Below are positions 62,786 through 64,000 of a DNA stretch of 64,000 nucleotides, in pieces (the stretch's first letter is position 1; every line of letters starts with the position of its first letter). This stretch comes from an uncultured Prevotellaceae bacterium (GTDB lineage Bacteria; Bacteroidota; Bacteroidia; Bacteroidales; Bacteroidaceae). Under the pieces are notes generated by a model. That model searched no databases and was not told where the DNA came from. It was given only the letters and a program-made list of their open reading frames with translations. A program made the position numbers and the translations under genes. Location of the stretch: contig CADASP010000016.1 of the NCBI GenBank assembly GCA_902790625.1, forward strand, positions 186,001-250,000. The letters run 5' to 3'.

Positions 62786-63215
62786 TCATTGGCATTCTTG
62801 CGTCCTTTTGGTGGCAAGCGTCACCCTTCGGGATGCCGAGCGGACTTTTCCAGTGTTATCTACCGTAGAGCGGTCTTTTAAAAACCAAATAAAACACGAT
62901 TTGATTGATAATCAAATCGTGTTTCATCTTGCTTTTTTGAAAGACGCGAAGCGTAATCTATGGGGTGCTTTCAGGAGAGGCGGCGCACGACAAAAAGGGA
63001 GCGGGAGGCACCGCCGAGGGAAAAGGGGCATGCTTTTCAGGTTGGCAGCGGGCGGGGACATGATTGGCAGCGGCCGCTGCCAATGATGGCAGCGAACGCC
63101 GCCAATGGTTATCCGCCATCACCCGACACCTGGCGCTCGACCACAGGTCTTGCTACCAAAGGGACGCAAGAAGGGGCAAGAGCGACCAGAGATCGAGCGC
63201 TGACCGTCTATCGGG
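62786..63215. repeat. Repeat-bearing intergenic region (families B and D, and a hairpin)
   Basis: No gene in 62700-63300. A family B unit lies at 62792-62842 (CTTGCGTCC..GGTGGCAAGCG..GCCGAGCGG). A hairpin at 62895-62927 has arms AACACGATTTGATT/AATCAAATCGTGTT. A family D element lies at 63043-63083, and a partial inverse family B unit at about 63146-63172 (CTTGCTACCAAAGGGACGC). Confidence 0.7.
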
Positions 63216-63301
63216 TACATGCGGATAATCATTATTTTTTTAAATATTACTAAAATTGACATTTGCTTGACAAAAAAGCGCAGAAATTCGCGGAAAATGA
63301 C

Positions 63302-63309
63302 TACCTTTG
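63302..63309 (+). promoter_or_regulatory. -7 box of the GH36 gene
   Basis: TACCTTTG fits TAnnTTTG, 29 bp before the ATG at 63338. Confidence 0.55.
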
Positions 63310-63337
63310 CGCTCTCTGACAAACTACAACACCCCAA

Positions 63338-64000
63338 ATGACGATTGACATGCTGACAAAAACCATCCTTGCGGGAGCGGCTCTGCTCCTGACCACCGCC
63401 CTGCGCGCTGCCGTGCCACCCGAAGTGGTGGTGGAAACCCCCAACACCCAACTGCTGCTCACGGCACAGGAGGGCGGCGACCTGCGACAGTCGTACTACG
63501 GCGACAAAAGCGCCACCCTGCAACAGCTGCGCGATGCCGGCAGCGACCTCAGTTTCTCGGCCCTGCCCGCCTTTGGCACCGTGGATGCCGTCCACGCCCC
63601 TGCCTTGGCCGTGCAGCACACCGACGGCGACCTGAACCTGGAGATGCAGGTGACCGACTATGAGCGACGCGACGAGGGGCGGGCCACCCTGCATGTGTTC
63701 ACCCTGCGCGACAAACTGCAGCCCGTGACCGTGCGCGTCTTCTACAAGGCCTACAAACGGGTGGACGTCATCGAGACGTGGACTGAAATCGTGCACACCG
63801 AGAAGAAGGCCATCACGCTGAAGCGCTTCGACAGTGGACACCTGACGCTGCGCCAGGGCGACGTGTGGCTGACCCACCTGCACGGCAACTGGGCCGCCGA
63901 GGCCGAACCCACCAGCGAGCCGCTGACGCTGGGCATGAAGACCATCCGCAACACCGACGGCACGCGCAACAGCCATCTGGATGCGCCGGAGATGATGCTC
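63338..64000 (+). CDS. Alpha-galactosidase (GH36), N-terminal part
   Basis: An open frame of 221 codons that runs off the end of the window. Signal peptide (ILAGAALLLTTALRAA), then the GH36 N-terminal beta-supersandwich domain (QEGGDLRQSYYGDK, VIETWTEIVHTEKKAITLKR). It ends in TIRNTDGTRNSHLDAPEM, a stretch I associate with GH36 alpha-galactosidases. The catalytic domain lies beyond the window. A second in-frame ATG at 63350 is an alternative start. Confidence 0.82.
   Translation, partial: MTIDMLTKTILAGAALLLTTALRAAVPPEVVVETPNTQLLLTAQEGGDLRQSYYGDKSATLQQLRDAGSDLSFSALPAFGTVDAVHAPALAVQHTDGDLNLEMQVTDYERRDEGRATLHVFTLRDKLQPVTVRVFYKAYKRVDVIETWTEIVHTEKKAITLKRFDSGHLTLRQGDVWLTHLHGNWAAEAEPTSEPLTLGMKTIRNTDGTRNSHLDAPEMML

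Overview
The window reads as chromosomal DNA of a Bacteroidales bacterium, most likely a gut or rumen Prevotella-type organism (Prevotellaceae). This rests on type III glutamine synthetase, DapL-type lysine synthesis, C10 (streptopain-like) peptidase, GH31/GH127/GH36 glycosidases with signal peptides, secreted proteins ending in a short 'xDLQGRRV..KGLYI..GKK' tail, and Bacteroidetes-type promoters (TAnnTTTG at -7, sometimes with TTTG about 20 bp upstream). No RNA gene, transposase, CRISPR array or replication origin was recognised.

Layout. 1-9.9 kb: nitrogen assimilation operon gltB-gltD-dapL-glnN, closed by a strong terminator. 10.5-16.4 kb: seven tightly packed, AT-richer genes on the + strand (hypothetical, HipA-like kinase, DUF3037, DUF1848, methyltransferase-like, AlbA_2/Schlafen-type regulator, DUF6398), a candidate accessory or defence-type island. 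16.4-18 kb: repeat-dense DNA without genes. 18-24.6 kb: a repetitive dockerin-ended surface protein broken by two small deletions, then a decayed TolC-type gene. 24.6-29 kb: GtrA protein, a small acidic peptide gene, a sugar nucleotidyltransferase and a C10 peptidase. 29-37.7 kb: threonine dehydrogenase-like SDR, a large SF1 helicase, rsgA, frr, a small secreted protein, an SGNH hydrolase and an AraC regulator. 38-41.2 kb: a secreted FISUMP/Ig-like protein and another repeat-dense gap. 41.2-47 kb: GlsB-like protein, aldo/keto reductase, pyridoxamine kinase, HigBA, rbfA, a LolC/E-type permease and an SH3-domain protein. 47-54 kb: GH31, bile-acid:Na+ symporter-type transporter and GH127. 54-64 kb: NSS symporter, HHH protein, miaB, SGNH/SASA esterase, a large secreted multi-module protein and the start of a GH36 alpha-galactosidase.

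The most striking property is the number of short palindromic repeats. Family A units (core CCCCTCCCT-n-AGGGAGGGG, about 40 bp) lie not only between genes but IN FRAME inside gltB (five units), glnN, the SF1 helicase and rsgA, and across the aldo/keto reductase-pyridoxamine kinase junction. They usually occur as inverted pairs. Family B (core CTTGCGTCC..GGTRGCAAGCG..GCCGAGCGG) is twice nested inside family A units. Family C (core GCCCCGGAGGGGCGACAG) forms MITE-like pairs and tandems. Family D is the perfect palindrome TTGGCAGCGGCCGCTGCCAA. Several operon spacers are short tandem repeats (GTTAGGA-type, GGAGTTT-type, ATAACG-type). No mobilising enzyme for any of these is visible here.
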